Under the pieces are notes generated by a model. That model was not told where the DNA came from and made no database searches. It saw only the letters and a program-made list of their open reading frames with translations. DNA of 64,000 nt from Rhexocercosporidium sp. MPI-PUGE-AT-0058 (taxonomy: Eukaryota; Ascomycota; Leotiomycetes; Helotiales): NCBI GenBank assembly GCA_020746875.1, contig JAGTJL010000001.1, positions 1,488,001-1,552,000 on the forward strand, read 5' to 3'. Every line of letters begins with the position of its first letter. The stretch's first letter is position 1. The position numbers and the translations under genes are program-made. Below, piece by piece: positions 12,712-26,700 of the stretch.

Positions 12712-13046
12712 TATAATAAGGGCTATTAATGTAAATTATAAATATTCATAATTACGTAATTACTCTTAGAAATTAAAAAATAAAGCTATAGCGAAAAATA
12801 AGCGCGACCGTAAGAAATGCCTTATAATTATAATCTTTAAAAAAAATATAAAAGAAAGAGTTTTAAGAGCCTGCGAAATTAAAAAAATACTTAAAAAGAA
12901 AATTTTAAAACTCGCTTATATAATTATAATACGCATGTAAATCGAATACGTATTGCAGTTATAAATATAAAAGGCGACTTATTAACTTATTAAGATAATG
13001 CGAAGCAAATTATAGCCAGACCCGAAGGTATCCCGTTAATATAAAA
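12712..13046 (+). other. Inverted fragment of repeat E
   Basis: About 12780-13046 matches the reverse complement of repeat E near 58690-58800. One frame gives lysine-rich text that may be part of a gag-like protein. There is no gene. The end abuts a hAT-type terminus at 13047. Confidence 0.45.
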
Positions 13047-13170
13047 GGCCACAGCTAAATCGCCATACGTGAATAGCTAAATAGCTATACGCTAATTAAG
13101 CGAGCCGAAAATAAAAAGTGCATTTATTACTATTAAAATTAGCATATATAATTATATATAAAGTATATCT
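13047..13170. mobile_element. Left end of a 557 bp hAT-type element family (truncated)
   Basis: Starts GGCCACAGCTAAATCGCC and continues colinearly with the left end of the element at 20504-21060, including the internal repeat TAGCTAAATxG. No matching right end was found downstream, so this is a partial copy. Confidence 0.5.
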
Positions 13171-13369
13171 AGCTCTCTTATACTAATTCTTATTATTTAA
13201 AAGTATAGCTATTGGCTCTCGCATGCGCCTGGCAAGCAGCAAAACTAATAGTAATATCGCTATAACTTGCTATAAGTAGCGCAGAACTATAAAGTCTAAA
13301 AATAAAAGCTATAATAGTAGTAGAAGTCGTAGTAATAATAATACGTTAAAGTATAATTCCCTTTAGCTG
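13171..13369. other. Intergenic, no feature seen
   Basis: A short stretch with a few unmutated CpA/TpG sites (for example CTCGCATGCGCCTGG) and a TAGTAGTAGAAG-like run. No gene or repeat end is recognised. Confidence 0.3.
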
Positions 13370-14040
13370 TCTAGATTAAGTTATAATATATTTTAATAAA
13401 ATATAAGCGTTTAAAGTTAAATATATTAATAATATTATTTTAAGTTTATAAGCTACGTGATTTGCCGTAAGTAATGCGATTATTTTCCGGAGGTATCTTA
13501 AGGCCGGTAAAGTCTTAAGCCTAATAATATCCTCGTTAAGCGAGTATTATAAACTAAATAAGTTAACTTTTAATTTTAAATTAGAATTACGTTTTATTAA
13601 AAGTGATTTTAAATCTTTTATTAAAGTAATAATAATAAAATTTAATATTATATTATAAGTTCGTTAAAAGCTTTTTTTTAATCGCGTATTATTTACTTAT
13701 TATATTTATATATGTAATACAAATTGCCTAAAAGCGGCGAAGTTTAATAAGACTATTCTTATAATAAGCGAGCCGCGTCTTCGCACGAGTATCTTTAACT
13801 TTAAATTTAATTAATAAGCGTATATATTCTTCGAGCTCGCGTTACTTTTAAGCGATTTATTCTTTAGTAAGTATACTTAAAGTTATAAAATTAATATTAA
13901 TATTAAAGACAGAAAATATTATATTATTTATTATATAATTAAATATATTTAAGTTATTTTTAATTTAAGTTATAACTTTTTTTACAAATATAAATAAGCT
14001 AATTATAAATATAAAAAGATTTTTTATTATTATTACCATG
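13370..14040 (-). repeat. Repeat E, copy 1 (partial)
   Basis: Matches 17970-18640 and 58810-59470 with mostly transition differences. On the minus strand a weak frame near 13720-13790 resembles a gag-like piece (compare 59160-59230, which reads LTYYKNSLIKFRRFRAIS). This suggests a retroelement of minus orientation, unidentified. Confidence 0.6.
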
Positions 14041-16790
14041 CGGAGTTTTTAGTAATAATACAATTATTTAATTAAAAATAGCGTTTTTATTAAAGGAAAA
14101 AGAAGCCGATTATAAATAAGCGCTTATATAACTTAAAAGTATAATATTTTAATATATAATAAAAGAGCTACTTTTTATTATAATAAATAAAGAGTTAGCT
14201 TTCTTTAACCAAGTATTTTAAAGTATTCTTTCTTAATGCTTATTACTTCTTTTGCCGTTAGCACGTGAATATAAATATATTAGCAAAAACTAAGAAGTAC
14301 TTCCCGAGGCCGATTAAAAAATTAAAAGGATAATAAATACGCTACCCGAGCTTTTAAGCGTTCTTATGCTTTTAAAATAACTTATTAATTAATATAACTG
14401 AAGAGAATTATAATATGTTTTTAATAGAGATGCGGCTTCGCTATTTAACTTAAATTATAAGTTATTGCGAGAATACTTAGCTCCTTTAGAAAGAGAAACT
14501 AATTGCTTTTTAAATTAATTAATTATATTACTTAAGAGTTATTATAATAAATCTAATTAAAAGTTATTACGCTATTTTAAAGACGTATTTATAGCGTGGG
14601 CATAATAATCTTCAGGGAGTATTCCTTAAAATAAAGCTCTTTTAGAAAGCGTAATAAATAACGATCGTAAAGCAGTAATTACGCTCTCGTTATAATACAA
14701 ATATTCCTCTTTTTATTACTATCTTTTAATTTATTTATAATTACGCTTTATAACGAATTAATCAAGAGTATAGTAAACTCCTTACGATAGGCCCTTCTTT
14801 AGATATTTATATATTTAATATTAAAAGCACTTGGCTTTCTTTATTAATATATTATTTTTAAGAGAAAGTAAAAAAATAAAGTAATTTTATTAAGAGATAT
14901 ATATTATTATTATTATTATTTTAAGTTATAAAAATATATCTTTTTATAGTTATTATTCCTTTATCTCTTTCGACTTTAAATTTAATAAAAGTTAAAAGAA
15001 AAGGTAAGCCGAAAAGTGCTTTAAGTAATAAAAGTATATTAAGAGTAGCTTCTTTTAATACTCGCAAAAAACTTTTATTCTTTAAGCTCCTTTTAAGCTC
15101 CGCCTTTTTAATTCTAAGTATATTAATTCCGCAGACTTTTATAATATAAAATAACCTATCGTCGACTGCACTTATTATATAAAGGCTCCGGCAAAGATAT
15201 TAAGATTAGTACGAGCTTAAAACGCAAAAAGAAAGAAAGTATATATATAATATATTATTAAAGCTTTTGTAGTTATAATCTAAAAGAATACAATTAAAAG
15301 AATTAAAGTATATGCTTAAAATACCGACTATAAAGAAGATTATAAAGATAAATTAATATAATTACGTGAAATGTATATATTATACTTAGCTTTTAATATA
15401 AATTAATATAATAAGGCGCGGGTAATAAATATACCCTCCGAATTCTTAAAAATTCCTTAGCGTATAGTAATTTAATTATTTCCGTATAATGCTTTAGCTA
15501 TACCTTTTTTTTAAAATACTTAATAATAATCAAAAGCTTTTTATTATAAGTAATATAATTCCGCTTAATATTAATTATCTTACGGGATTAATACGTACGT
15601 AATAGGTTTTTAATATTACTTAAAATATTTTTTGGGATTTAATTTATTAAGAAAAAGTATTAATAATTATAAATTTAAAAGTATCGGTTTCAACCCGAAT
15701 ACGCTTTGTAAAATTGAAATGCCTTATAATTAATATATTAATAAAAGCTTTTCAATTTAATTTATTTTAAACTCGCATTTATTAAGTTTAACGAAAAGCT
15801 TATATTTACGTAATTATTTTATAATAACTTTAATATATTTATAATACTTTTTTTAAAAAATAAATTAAAATATTATGAAAATATATAATAACGAAATAAT
15901 CAATTAATTCTGCTAACGATTTATTAATATACGCTTAGAATATAATCAAAATATTAAATAGCCGGAAAAGTATTATTAAGTATTTAAAATATTTATATTT
16001 TATATAAAAAGTTATTTTTATTTATATTTTTTATTTTTATTTTAATATAATAATATATATTTTTTTAAATTTAAAACCGTAAATATTACGGCTCTGCCGA
16101 AACGATTTAACGTCTTATCGACTAAAAAAAAGAAATAGCGATTTTTAATTATTATTTTATTTAATCTTTAATAATTTATATATAAACGTAATTTTTTATC
16201 TTTCTTTAATATAAATAATATCGGCATATTTATAAGACTTTTTAACGAACGAATTTTTTTTATAATAAAATAATAAATTATTCCCGAAGCGCAGTGAGTT
16301 ATAATTCGGAAAAGTTATAAAAGGGTTTATATAAAAGTAATAAGTCGGTACTAATAATATATTTAAATTTAATTTATATTTTAAGAAAGGTAATTACCAG
16401 ATTATCGTCGTATATATTTATTATATTTATAAGCTAATTTAGAAAAAGTATTGGCTTAATAATTTTTAGAAAGATAGCTAATACTTAAAACGGATTTTCG
16501 ACGCTAATATTAAGACGAATATCTTACGAATGCCTTAAATACTTATACGATTTTAAATTTTTCGAGTAATTATAATCGAATTAAAATATAAGTTTATTTC
16601 TTAAATTTTTAATTATAATATTCGACGCGTTTATATTTAAGGAATTCTATTCCGAGAATTATATTATATTTTAAGTTTTTATAATTATAAAATCTTTTTT
16701 TAAAAAGTTCTCGAGATTTTATAAATATCTTATATAATTATATATAAATTATAAGCTCCGGAATTAATACTTATTAAAAATTAAAAATTC
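14041..16790. other. AT-rich RIP-degraded DNA with a right-end fragment of the GGGTATAGC element
   Basis: No coding capacity. Positions about 15325-15506 repeat the right half of the hAT-type element (compare 9480-9658), ending GCTTTAGCTATACC. The rest is unassigned RIP-mutated DNA. Confidence 0.5.
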
Positions 16791-19084
16791 TTAATTATAT
16801 TTAAATAAAAGAAGAAATTTTTATTATTCAGTTTTATATTTATTAATGAAATTATAATTTAAATTATTATTTATTAAATTATTAAATTATTAAATAACGT
16901 ATTCGCACCTATCTCGGGTCACTTTAATTCTGCAGAAATATATAAGTGTTTAAGAATATCTTTTAAGTCTTTAATACTTAAAACTTAATATTATTTTTTC
17001 TTATATTTTTTAACGCGTATAATAATATATACTTTTTTTTATTTAAAATATTTTTATTATTATTTTAAAACTTTTTTTTACTTTTAGCTTTTAAAGATTA
17101 TTTTACGCTTCTTATACGAATTTAAAATAATTATAGTTTTTAAATTAATAATTATTTTATTTATAAAAGCGATAAAATATAATACTTTTAATATAATTCT
17201 TTTTCTTATTATTTTTATTTTTATTAAAAAGTTAGGAATTAAAAACTAAAAAAAGCGTTATTAAATATGCGTTTTTTAATATTATATTTAGAATATTTTT
17301 TACGGCTTTTTTTATAAGATTCGTTATTCTTAAGATTATTATTATTTTATTTACTTTCGCTTTTATTATATTTAGCTTTCGGTATATTAAAAGATATTCT
17401 TTAAATTCTTTTAATTAAAAATTAATATTATTAATTAATTTTTATTATTATTAATAAATATTAAGAAAATTTATAAAAGCGTAAGAATTAATTTGCTGCG
17501 TTATTAGTATATACGTAATTACTTTACGAAAATTATTATTATTATTATTCTTAAATATCCGAGTATTACGATTCTTAATAGATATAATAAACCGTCGGCA
17601 TATTGCTTAAATAGATTCGCCTAGTTATTAACGGAATCGCTTAATATTTTTAATTTTTTTAACGCTTTAAATTTCTTTAAAAATATAAAGCTTTTTTAAG
17701 AAGTTAATAAATAAGTTTTATATTAACGAGATATCTTCGAGTTTAATTATAATTTATTTCGTATTATTTTAATAAATTAATAAATCACTTTTTATATTTA
17801 TAATTACAATATATACTCGATTCGTATACGTATTATAATTATATAAGCGAGTTTTAAAGAATTTTTTTTAATTTTTTTTTTAATTTTATAAGCTTTTGAA
17901 ATTCTTTTTTTTTATTTTTTAAAAATTATAATTATAAAATATTTCTTATAATCGCGCTTATCTTTTATTTAAATTATAATATATTTTAATAAAATATAAG
18001 CGTTTGAATTTAAATATATTAATAATAATATTCTAAATTTATAAATTACGTAATTTATTATAAGTAATATAATTATTTTTTAAAAGTATTTCGAGGCCGG
18101 CAAAATCTTAAGCTTAATAATATTATTATTAAGCGAGTGCTGCAGGCTAAGCAAGTTAACTTTTAAGCTTAAGTTAAGATTACGCTTTATTAAAAGTAAT
18201 CTAAAGTCTTTAATTAAAATAATAATAATAAAATTTAATATTATATTACAGGATTATTAAAAGCATTTTTTAATTATATATTATTTATTTATTATATCCG
18301 TATAAGCGACGGAGATTGCCCGGAAGCGACGAAATTTAATAAGATTATTTTTATAATAAATAAGCCGCATCTTCGTATAAGTATTCTTAATTTTAAACTT
18401 AGTTAATAAACGTATATACTTTTCGAGCTCGCGTTACTTTTAAGCGATTGATTTTTTTTAATAAGTATATTTAAAGTTATAAGATTAATATTAATATTAA
18501 AAATAAAAAAGATTATATTATTTATTATATAATCGAATATCTTTAAGTCATTTTTAATTTAAATTATAAATTTACTTCTCTTTTTATAAATATAAACGAA
18601 TTAATTATAAATATAAAAAGATTTCTTATTATTATTATCGCGAGTATTTTAAAATAATTCGTTATCGAAAGCACTTTTACTTTTAATTATATAAAATTGT
18701 TTTTTTTACGAAAAATATTATAAGTAATATTATTAAAGTAAGTATTACTTTTAAATTTAATATTATTAAATATAATTACTTAATAAAGAATTATTCTTTT
18801 ACTCTTTATATTAATTTTTTATAAAATAAAGAAATTAATTTATTAAATAAAGTTTATAATAAATAAAGCTTTATAAAAATTTAAGAAAAAATATATTTAA
18901 AAAATTAATTTTTAACTTTTAAAAAAGTTTAAAAGAGAAGCGTATATATATAAAAAAAGTTATTTATAAAAGAAAGCAAACGCCAGCGTAATTAGAAATA
19001 TAAGTAAGACTAATTCTACTAATACCGTAAAAGCCTCGGCTCTTTTATATTACGGGTCCGATTCCGTATAAATGGAATGAATAA
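16791..19084 (-). repeat. Repeat E, copy 2
   Basis: Colinear with 55462-56048 plus 57911-59935, but without the two insertions present there, so it serves as the empty-site reference for both. It breaks at about 19085 where a truncated Gypsy reverse transcriptase begins. RIP-mutated with no intact frame. Confidence 0.7.
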
Positions 19085-21559
19085 GCATGCATATAATACA
19101 TATTTTATACCGAGACTTGACGAGCTCCTTTTTTGCGTGTCGAAAACTAAAATATTTATTAAACTTGATATTTGGGCCGTATTTAATCGTATCCGAATAG
19201 ATTCTGAGTCGGAAGAGTATACGACTTTCCGCACGAGGTATAAAACTTATAAATATAAATTATTATCTTTCGGACTTTATAACGGATTAAATACGTATTA
19301 ATATTATATAAACGACGTATTATTAAATTATTTAAACGACTTTTATATAATATATTTTAATAATATCCTAATTTACTCGGAATTAATAAAAGAGTATAAA
19401 GAATACGTCAGAATAGTTTTAAGACGATTTATAAAAGCTAGCTTATAAGTTAATATTAGGAAATCTGAATTCTATATTACTTATATTAAATATTTAAGTT
19501 ATATCGTAATTATAAAAGGAATTAAAACAGATTTTAAAAAAAGTAAAACTGCTACGTAATTAAAAATATTTTAAGATTATTATAATAATAAAGTCTTTCT
19601 TAAGATTCTGCGGCTTTTATTAATAATTCATTTGTAACTTTAGATTTATCGCAAAGCTTCTCTCGACTTTTACTTAATTTACGATCTCCTGGAATTAAAC
19701 GAAAGAATGCGAGAAGGCTTTTAAAGAATTACAGAATTAATTATTAATTATATAAAAGATTTATTATTTTAATTTCGATTTGCTAATATAATTAAAAACC
19801 GACGCTTTCGATAAAGTAATCGCAGGCGTAATTTCTTAATAATGCGCTAACGGATTATAATATCTTTTAAGATTTTACTTTCACGCTTTAAATAATTATA
19901 AGCTTAACTAAGAAATCTATAATAAAGAACTTAATATAATTATAGAATCGTTTTATAAGTAACGTCTTAAACTTATATTTATTTAAATTAAACTCATAAT
20001 ATATTTGGACCACCGATTTTTAAAGTATTTTATAATAATAAAAATCTTTATAAATAAATAAGCTTAATAAATAAAATTCTTATCTAATTTTAATTTTTAA
20101 ATTATATATACGTTAAGTAAATAAAATCAGAAAGCTAATATTCTTAATTAGAGAAAGTAAGACTTAAAAATCTAAAAGAAAGTGAAATTAAATAGCCGAT
20201 TTAAAATCTTACTTATAATTAATTGCTTTAACTTTCGAATTAACGCGGAATTAATAAATAAATTTATAACTAATAATATTTTTTTTATTTTTTAAAAAAA
20301 GATTAAAGACGTTATTAACGAATAAATTCCGAAGTTATTTAAAAGCTCTTTTAATTTTATTAAAAAGCTTTATTAAAATAACCGGGAATCTTTTATTAAA
20401 AAACAAAAGTCTTTACTTAAAGATTATATAATAATAACCGAATTTTTATACTTTAAAAGACGTTTATATATATAAAAGAATACGCTATTATATATTAAAT
20501 TAAGGCCATAGCTAAATCGATATACGTGAATAGCTAAATCGACATACGCTAATCAAGCGAGCCGAAAATAAAGGGTATATTTATTACTACTAAAATTTAT
20601 ATAAATAATTATATATAATATATAATTAAGACTAATTCTACGTTATTAAAATTATTATTTCTCTTAGCTTTATATTATAAAGGCAGTCGTAGACAGGCTA
20701 GTTTATACTATAAATGCCTAACTAAGTAATGCAAGGGCAGAATTAAAAGGGAGGTCAAATAATAAAGGATCTCGACGGGTATTAAAAGGTGTTACGCGTG
20801 AAACTCTATAATAGTAAGATACTAGTAGTAGTAATAGTCTTATACTTAAGAAGGTTAAGGAGTTACTTTTTAAATAACTTTAATTTTCGGTCTTAAAGAT
20901 ATTTACGTAATTATGAATATTTATAATATATATAAGTAGCCCTTGCCAAATAATACAAGTTAATATAGCATAGCGAGGTTAATAAATGACACTCGTTAAG
21001 TTAATAAAATTTTAGCGTATGTCGATTTAGTTATTCACGTATGTCGATTTAGCTATAGCCTAAATTAATTTAAGAAGTTTACGATTAGTTATTTATAATA
21101 TATCTTAATAAAAAGAAGACTTATTAGTTTTTTACTCTTAAGTATTATTAATTCGGAATAAATTCAGACTCCTTCCGGTATATAAGAAATTATAAAGCTT
21201 ATTAATATTCTTATTTTAAATAAACTAAATAATAAGAGTTCTTATATCTTTTATTTATTTTCGTATACTTTATATAATACTTATAAATAAATTATAAGAA
21301 TTTATTAAAAAATAAATACGGTTTTAATTAAATCTTAATATTTTTTAACCGCTTTAGAAAAGATTCGATTACGATTCCTTATTATTAAAATATCGACGCT
21401 CATAGTATTATTTAATTATTTATTTAATAAATTTATTAACTTAAATAAACTTCGGAGACGATTATATCTAATCGCGGCGCTTAAAATTTTTTTTAAAAAA
21501 TAATTCTATTATATTATTAACGTTAAGATTAAGCTTTTTATAATTTATTATAAAGAAAC
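19085..21559 (+). mobile_element. Gypsy element A, left part (RT, RNase H, start of integrase)
   Basis: Plus-strand pol relic truncated at its start. The 19077-19301 frame holds FIPRLDELL and KIFIKLDIWAVFNRIRI, the reverse transcriptase block of Ty3/Gypsy. RNase H follows near 19800-19960 (TDAFDKVIAGVIS, then EIYNKELNIIIESF). Integrase starts after 20400. A 557 bp inverted-repeat element is inserted at 20504 and LTR element B at 21560. The element resumes at 36700. Confidence 0.8.
20504..21060. mobile_element. 557 bp hAT-type non-autonomous TIR element
   Basis: Inverted termini start GGCCATAGCTAAATCGATAT on the left and GGCTATAGCTAAATCGACAT when the right end is reverse-complemented. Each has two internal copies of TAGCTAAATCGACATACG. 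The 8 bp flanks are identical: TAAATTAA at 20496-20503 and 21061-21068. The homologous Gypsy sequence in element B has a single TAAGCTAA at 25324-25331 (reverse strand), an empty site. There is no coding capacity. Confidence 0.85.
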
Positions 21560-21816
21560 TATAACGACACTAGCTAAGAGAGCGGTATAAAAAGTATATA
21601 ATAATACTTTAGCTGAGGCTATCGAGAGCTAATAAGTTTAATATAAAAGAAATAAGAAGATAAAGAAGGAAAAAGGAATAAAAGAAGCGTGAGTTTATAT
21701 ATATAAGCTTTTCCGAAACCCTTTTGGTATTAGTTCGATTTCGTATGACTTAGTTAGTTTTAAACTCTTAAATTCCCCGACTCGTTAAGAAGCTCTTAAG
21801 TGTATTTATTATTATA
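21560..21816 (-). repeat. Element B left LTR
   Basis: 257 bp, TATAACGACACTAGC at the start (TGTAACGAC before RIP). More mutated than its partner at 36443-36699. Confidence 0.85.
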
Positions 21817-22443
21817 TTACTTCTTTCTTAAGAGAGAGATTGTCCTTAAGCTTTAATTAATTATAATTTAGTGTTATTGTAATACTAAGGGCTTTTATTT
21901 GAGGTTAAGCGAGGTTACGCGAGCGTAAGCGAGATCTTATATAATAATAAATAATATATTATAAGAAGACGAGCTTTCATTTATTTAATTAATGGAATAA
22001 GCGTTTAAATCTAGTTTATTACTTATTATATTATGCTACCTTAGCGCTATTTATTTATTTACTTATATTAGCGTATATATACGTCAAACTTTTTAAGGAA
22101 TTAATTCTTTTTCTTTTAATAATATATACTTTTTTATAAATTACTTTAAATTATTAATTTACGTTATATAATTATTAATACGTATAGGCAATTAATTAAA
22201 ATAAATAAATAATAATAAGTAAATAAAATCCCGTGACTTTTATAGTAAAATCTGAAGTCTAATTATAATAATGCTTTTTCTAATTTTATTAAGAGCTTTG
22301 GCGGCGGCTTACCGTAATTACTGCGTGCGCTGCGTGCGCCGGATAATAAAGGAGCCGGGCTACTCTTATTACTTCGATAAGAGTGGCTCGAAGAAATATG
22401 CTTATTATATAATTTAAAAGAGATCTTACCGCTTTATAAGTTA
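21817..22443. other. Element B internal DNA next to its 3' LTR
   Basis: No coding sequence. AT-rich with a few less mutated CG-rich bits around 22300-22370. Belongs to element B by position. Confidence 0.4.
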
Positions 22444-23168
22444 ACATCTGCAAAAAAATCGAAAAGCGGACGTCCGCTAACGGCGCTAAAAGCGCCAAAA
22501 TGGCGCTTTTAAAGCCAAAGTTATATATCGAAAATTTTAAAGATAGTTTCTTATTATAATAAATTAAAAGCGCGCCGAAAGCGTCGAAAGCGCTAAAATA
22601 AACTAGCGTATTATAACCTTACTTTTAAAAGTAAAGCTTTATTATTTTATTTTATTTAATATATTAATAAGGCTTATAAAAGTATTAGTAATATTAATAA
22701 TAATTATAATATAATAATAATAAATATGCCTCTTATAACGCCCGATTAGGGCTAGGGCTGGCTAGCGTGCGCATATAATTTACTTAAAACGAACGATTTT
22801 CTTATTATAATTTTTTTAGCGTAGATATTTATAGCGTAAGAACTTTAGCGAGATTAGTTTTTAAGACGTGCCTAATGAAATATAAGCGAAACTTAAAATT
22901 AACGCTAATTTAACCGGATTTAATTAATTAAAAAACGCTAAGATAATTTTTTTTAAATTATAATATTTTAACGTTTAAATTATATTTATAAAAATTATTT
23001 AATTAAACTTAGCGTTTATTAAAATAAACTAGCGCTTTTAATATTAGCGACCGATTAAAAATTAAAAAAGCGGCTTTAAGCGTTAAAAGCGGCCTTTTAG
23101 CGAAAATAACGAAAATAGCGAAAATAGCGGATTTAATTTCTGGGCGTCCGCGAAATTTTTTACTAATA
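22444..23168. mobile_element. 0.73 kb palindrome-rich TIR element, copy 1 (RIP-mutated)
   Basis: Matches 41949-42682 over its full length. It starts ACATCTGCAAAAAAATCG and ends with a mutated form of the inverted terminus (GCTGATGT in the other copy). Subterminal DNA holds nested palindromes such as AGCGCCAAAATGGCGCT. There is no coding capacity and no clear target duplication. Confidence 0.75.
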
Positions 23169-23562
23169 AAGGTTTAAATAGCGTTAAAAAGTAATTCAAT
23201 ATTAATACTTCTGACTTTTTAGCTTCCGTGGTTTATAAGCCCGGAGTATAACGCGTTATTAGTAACTGTCGATAATGCGGAAGTTTAAGTTGTCGCCTCG
23301 TCGATCGACGAGATATTATTTATAGCGACCGCGGAAGCGTTTAAAATTATAAAAGAGTTAAAGTTTACGGTATTAAAAGAGACTCGGGCTCTTTATTATA
23401 TTATATTTAAGTAATTAAATAACGTTATTATAAGTTACTAAATTTGTTATAAATAATATTATTATTTAATAATTAAAGGCTTTATTAAAAATTTCGCGGG
23501 TCCTCGCTACTTCGGTAATTAAAATAACTCGTTATAATAGTAATATTAATAATAGGGAGGGA
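23169..23562 (+). other. Element B DNA upstream of the convergent lysine-rich frame
   Basis: Reads between stops without a recognisable domain. Richer in CG than its surroundings. It may be the upstream part of the plus-strand frame at 23563-23766. Confidence 0.3.
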
Positions 23563-23766
23563 GGGGAGGATAAGGATAAGGATAAGGATAAGGACGTAGG
23601 TGTGACTCGTCGCCGCATACGTCGTAATAATGTTAAACGTAAGGCGGCTATTATTATTAAGAAAAAGAAGAAAAAAAAGAAGTTTGGCCTTTTTTATAAA
23701 AGGTTAAATAGCGAGCTAACCGAGCTTTTATTAAAAGAAAAAGAAGACTTTTTTAATAAAAATTAA
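23563..23766 (+). pseudogene. Lysine-rich ORF convergent to pol of element B (RIP-mutated copy)
   Basis: An open frame runs through four GATAAG repeats (Asp-Lys repeats), then VTRRRIRR, VKRKAA, a run of eight lysines, KKFGLFYKRLNSELTELL and FFNKN stop. It matches the C-terminal two-thirds of the ORF at 37768-38013. It lies tail-to-tail with the minus-strand integrase of element B, just as the other copy lies tail-to-tail with Gypsy A. No start codon is clear. Function unknown; the basic run could be a nuclear or nucleic-acid-binding segment. Confidence 0.55.
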
Positions 23767-26700
23767 GAAGCTTTATTTTAAATTAATTTTAATAATCTTT
23801 TATAATCGTTATTTTTTTTAAAATTTTTATATAAAAGTAGCCGTTTATAATAAAATTAATAGCTAAGTTCTTATTAAGGTGCGGTCGTAAGGCCTTATTA
23901 ATGTTTTAAATTAAAAGGTAAATAGCTGTTAATTAACGTCGTCTTATTATCTCGGAGACTAATTATAATTTATTATTTTTTAAGTGATTATAATCGTCTT
24001 CTTTTAATTTTTAAGCTTTAAGTTATTCGGATAGGTTTCGAGGTAGTCCCGGTTTCTTATAATATATAATATAAAAATCTCTTAATTTATAAGGCGACTT
24101 TATTAAATCGGAGGCATTATATTATTATAAATTAAAGTTATGGCTTAGTTATTTTACTTAATATTTAAGTACGTTACGGTATAATTTAATATTAAGGATT
24201 TCCTCGATTTCCTACTCTTCTTAACCCTCGATAACTTCTAGAAAGGTTTCGGCGTCTTTTAATTTAATAAAAGGTTTTTCGAGTCTTTAAAAAGGAGTTC
24301 TAATATAAATACGTTATATATTTAAGAGCTTATAAGTAATTCTAGCTTATAAGAATAGTTTACTTTTTTTAAAATCTTAAAAGGGCATTTTTATTAATTT
24401 ATAAGCTTACGATTAAGACGGTGGTTCTTAAGGTTTTTCGTTAATAAGAAGACCTTTTCTTTAATTTCTTAGTCAATAAACTTTTATTTTTAATTTATTA
24501 CGCGAGTTATACGGTCTTAAATAGCTTATATATTTCTTTTAATAATTTCCTACGCTTACTTTATACGTTAAGTTAACTTCTTTATATTAATATAATTAAG
24601 CTTTTTTAATAAAGTAATAGCTTTAAGCGATTTTTAGTTTTAATTATTGCGCGGTTCCGTGTCGAATTTAAGCTAATATAAAGTTATATTAATAAATTCG
24701 TACGGCAGGGTAATTTAAGCTTTATTAATTAAAGGTATTAACTTACTTTAGTTATCTTAATAATAATTAACGAATAGTTTAAGCTTTTAATTAATATAGC
24801 GATTTATAATTTCCGTTTATCCGTTTGTCTTCTTATAATAAGTTATAGAAAGCTTAATTTTAACGCTAATAATATAATAAAAAATTTTTTAAAAGAAAGA
24901 AATAAACTAAGCGCCGTAGTTTAATATAATTATCTTTAGAATATATCCGAATCGGTAAATTTATTAAATAAATAATTAAATAATACTACGAGCGTCGATA
25001 TTTTAATAATAAGGAATTATAACTAAATCCTTTTTAAGGCGGTTAATAAATATTAAGATTCGGTTAAAACCGTGCTTATCTTTTAAAAAATCCTTATAAT
25101 TTATATATAAATACTATATAAAATACGCGGGAATAAGTAAAGGATATAAAAACCTTTATTATTTAATTTATTTAGAATAAGAATATTAATAAACTTTGCA
25201 ATTTCTTATATATTAAAAGCAGTCCGAACCTATTCCGAAATTAATAATACTTAAGAGTAAAAAGTTAACAAGTCTTCTTTTTATTAAGATATGCTATAAA
25301 TAATTAGTTGTAGGCTTTTTAGATTAGCTTAATATATAGTAGGGTATTCTTTTATATATATAAACGTCTTTTAAAGTATAAAAGTCCGTTTATTATTATA
25401 TAATCTTTAAGTAAAGACTTCTGTTTTTTAATAAAGGATTCTTAATTATTTTAATAAAGTTTTTTTTAATAAGGTTAAAAGAGCTTTTAAATAATTTTAA
25501 AGTCGAATTATTAACGGCGTCTTTTATTTTTAAAAAGAAAAGATAAAGAAAAATAACGTTAATTATAAACTTATTTATTAATTCTATATTAATTTTAAAG
25601 TTAAGGCAATTAAACGTAAGTAAGGTTTTAAATCGGTTATTTAATTTTACTTTTTTTAAATTTTTAAATTTTACTTTTTCCGACTGAAAATATTAGCTTT
25701 TTAATTTTATTTACTTAACGTATATATAATTTAAAAATTAAAATTAAATAAGAATTCTATTTATTAAGCTTACTTATTTATAAAGACTTTTATTATTATA
25801 AAATACTTTAAAGATTAGTAATTTAAATATATTCCGAGTTTAATCTAAATAAATATAAGTTTAAGACGCTATTTATAAAACGATCTTACGATTATATAAA
25901 GTTCTTTATTATAGATTTCTTAATTAAGCTTATAGCTATTTAAGATATAAAAATAAAATCTTAAGGAGTATTATAGTCTATTAACGTGTTATTAAGAAAT
26001 TACGCTTATAATTACTTTATTAAAAGCGTCGGTTTTTAGTCGTATTAATAGGTCGGGGTTAAAATAATAAATCTTTTATATAATTAATAATTAATTCTGT
26101 AATTTTTTAAAGGCTTTTTTATACTTTTCCGTTTAATTTTAAGAAATTATAAGTTAAATAAACGTAAAGAAAAGCTTTGCGATAAGTCTAAAGTTACGAA
26201 TAAATTATTAATAAAAACCGCAAAAACTTAAAAAAGATTTCGTTATTATAATAGTTTTTAAGTATTTTTAATTCCGTAATAGCTTTATTTTCTTTAAGTC
26301 GGTTTTAATTCCTTTTATAATTATAATATAACTTACGTATTTAATATAAATAACGTGGAATTCATACTTCTTAATATCGGCTTATAAACTAGCTTTTATA
26401 AGCCGTTTTAGAATTATTTTAACGTATTTTTTATACTCTTCTATCGATTCTAAATAAATTAAAATATTATTAAGGTATATTATATAAAAGTCGTTTAAAT
26501 AATTTAATAATACGTTATTTATATAGCTTTAATACGTGTTTAGTCCGTTATAAAGTCTAAAAGGTAATATTTTATATTTATAAATCTTATATTTAATACA
26601 GAAAGTCGTATACTTTTCTGACTTAAGGTTTATTCGAATGTAATTAAATGCGGCTTAAATATTAAGTTTAATAAATACTTTAGCCTTTAATACGCGGGAG

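Noticed and set aside
22289..22498. A 69-codon minus ORF
   Set aside because: It straddles the end of the 0.73 kb inverted-repeat element and RIP DNA and has no motif.
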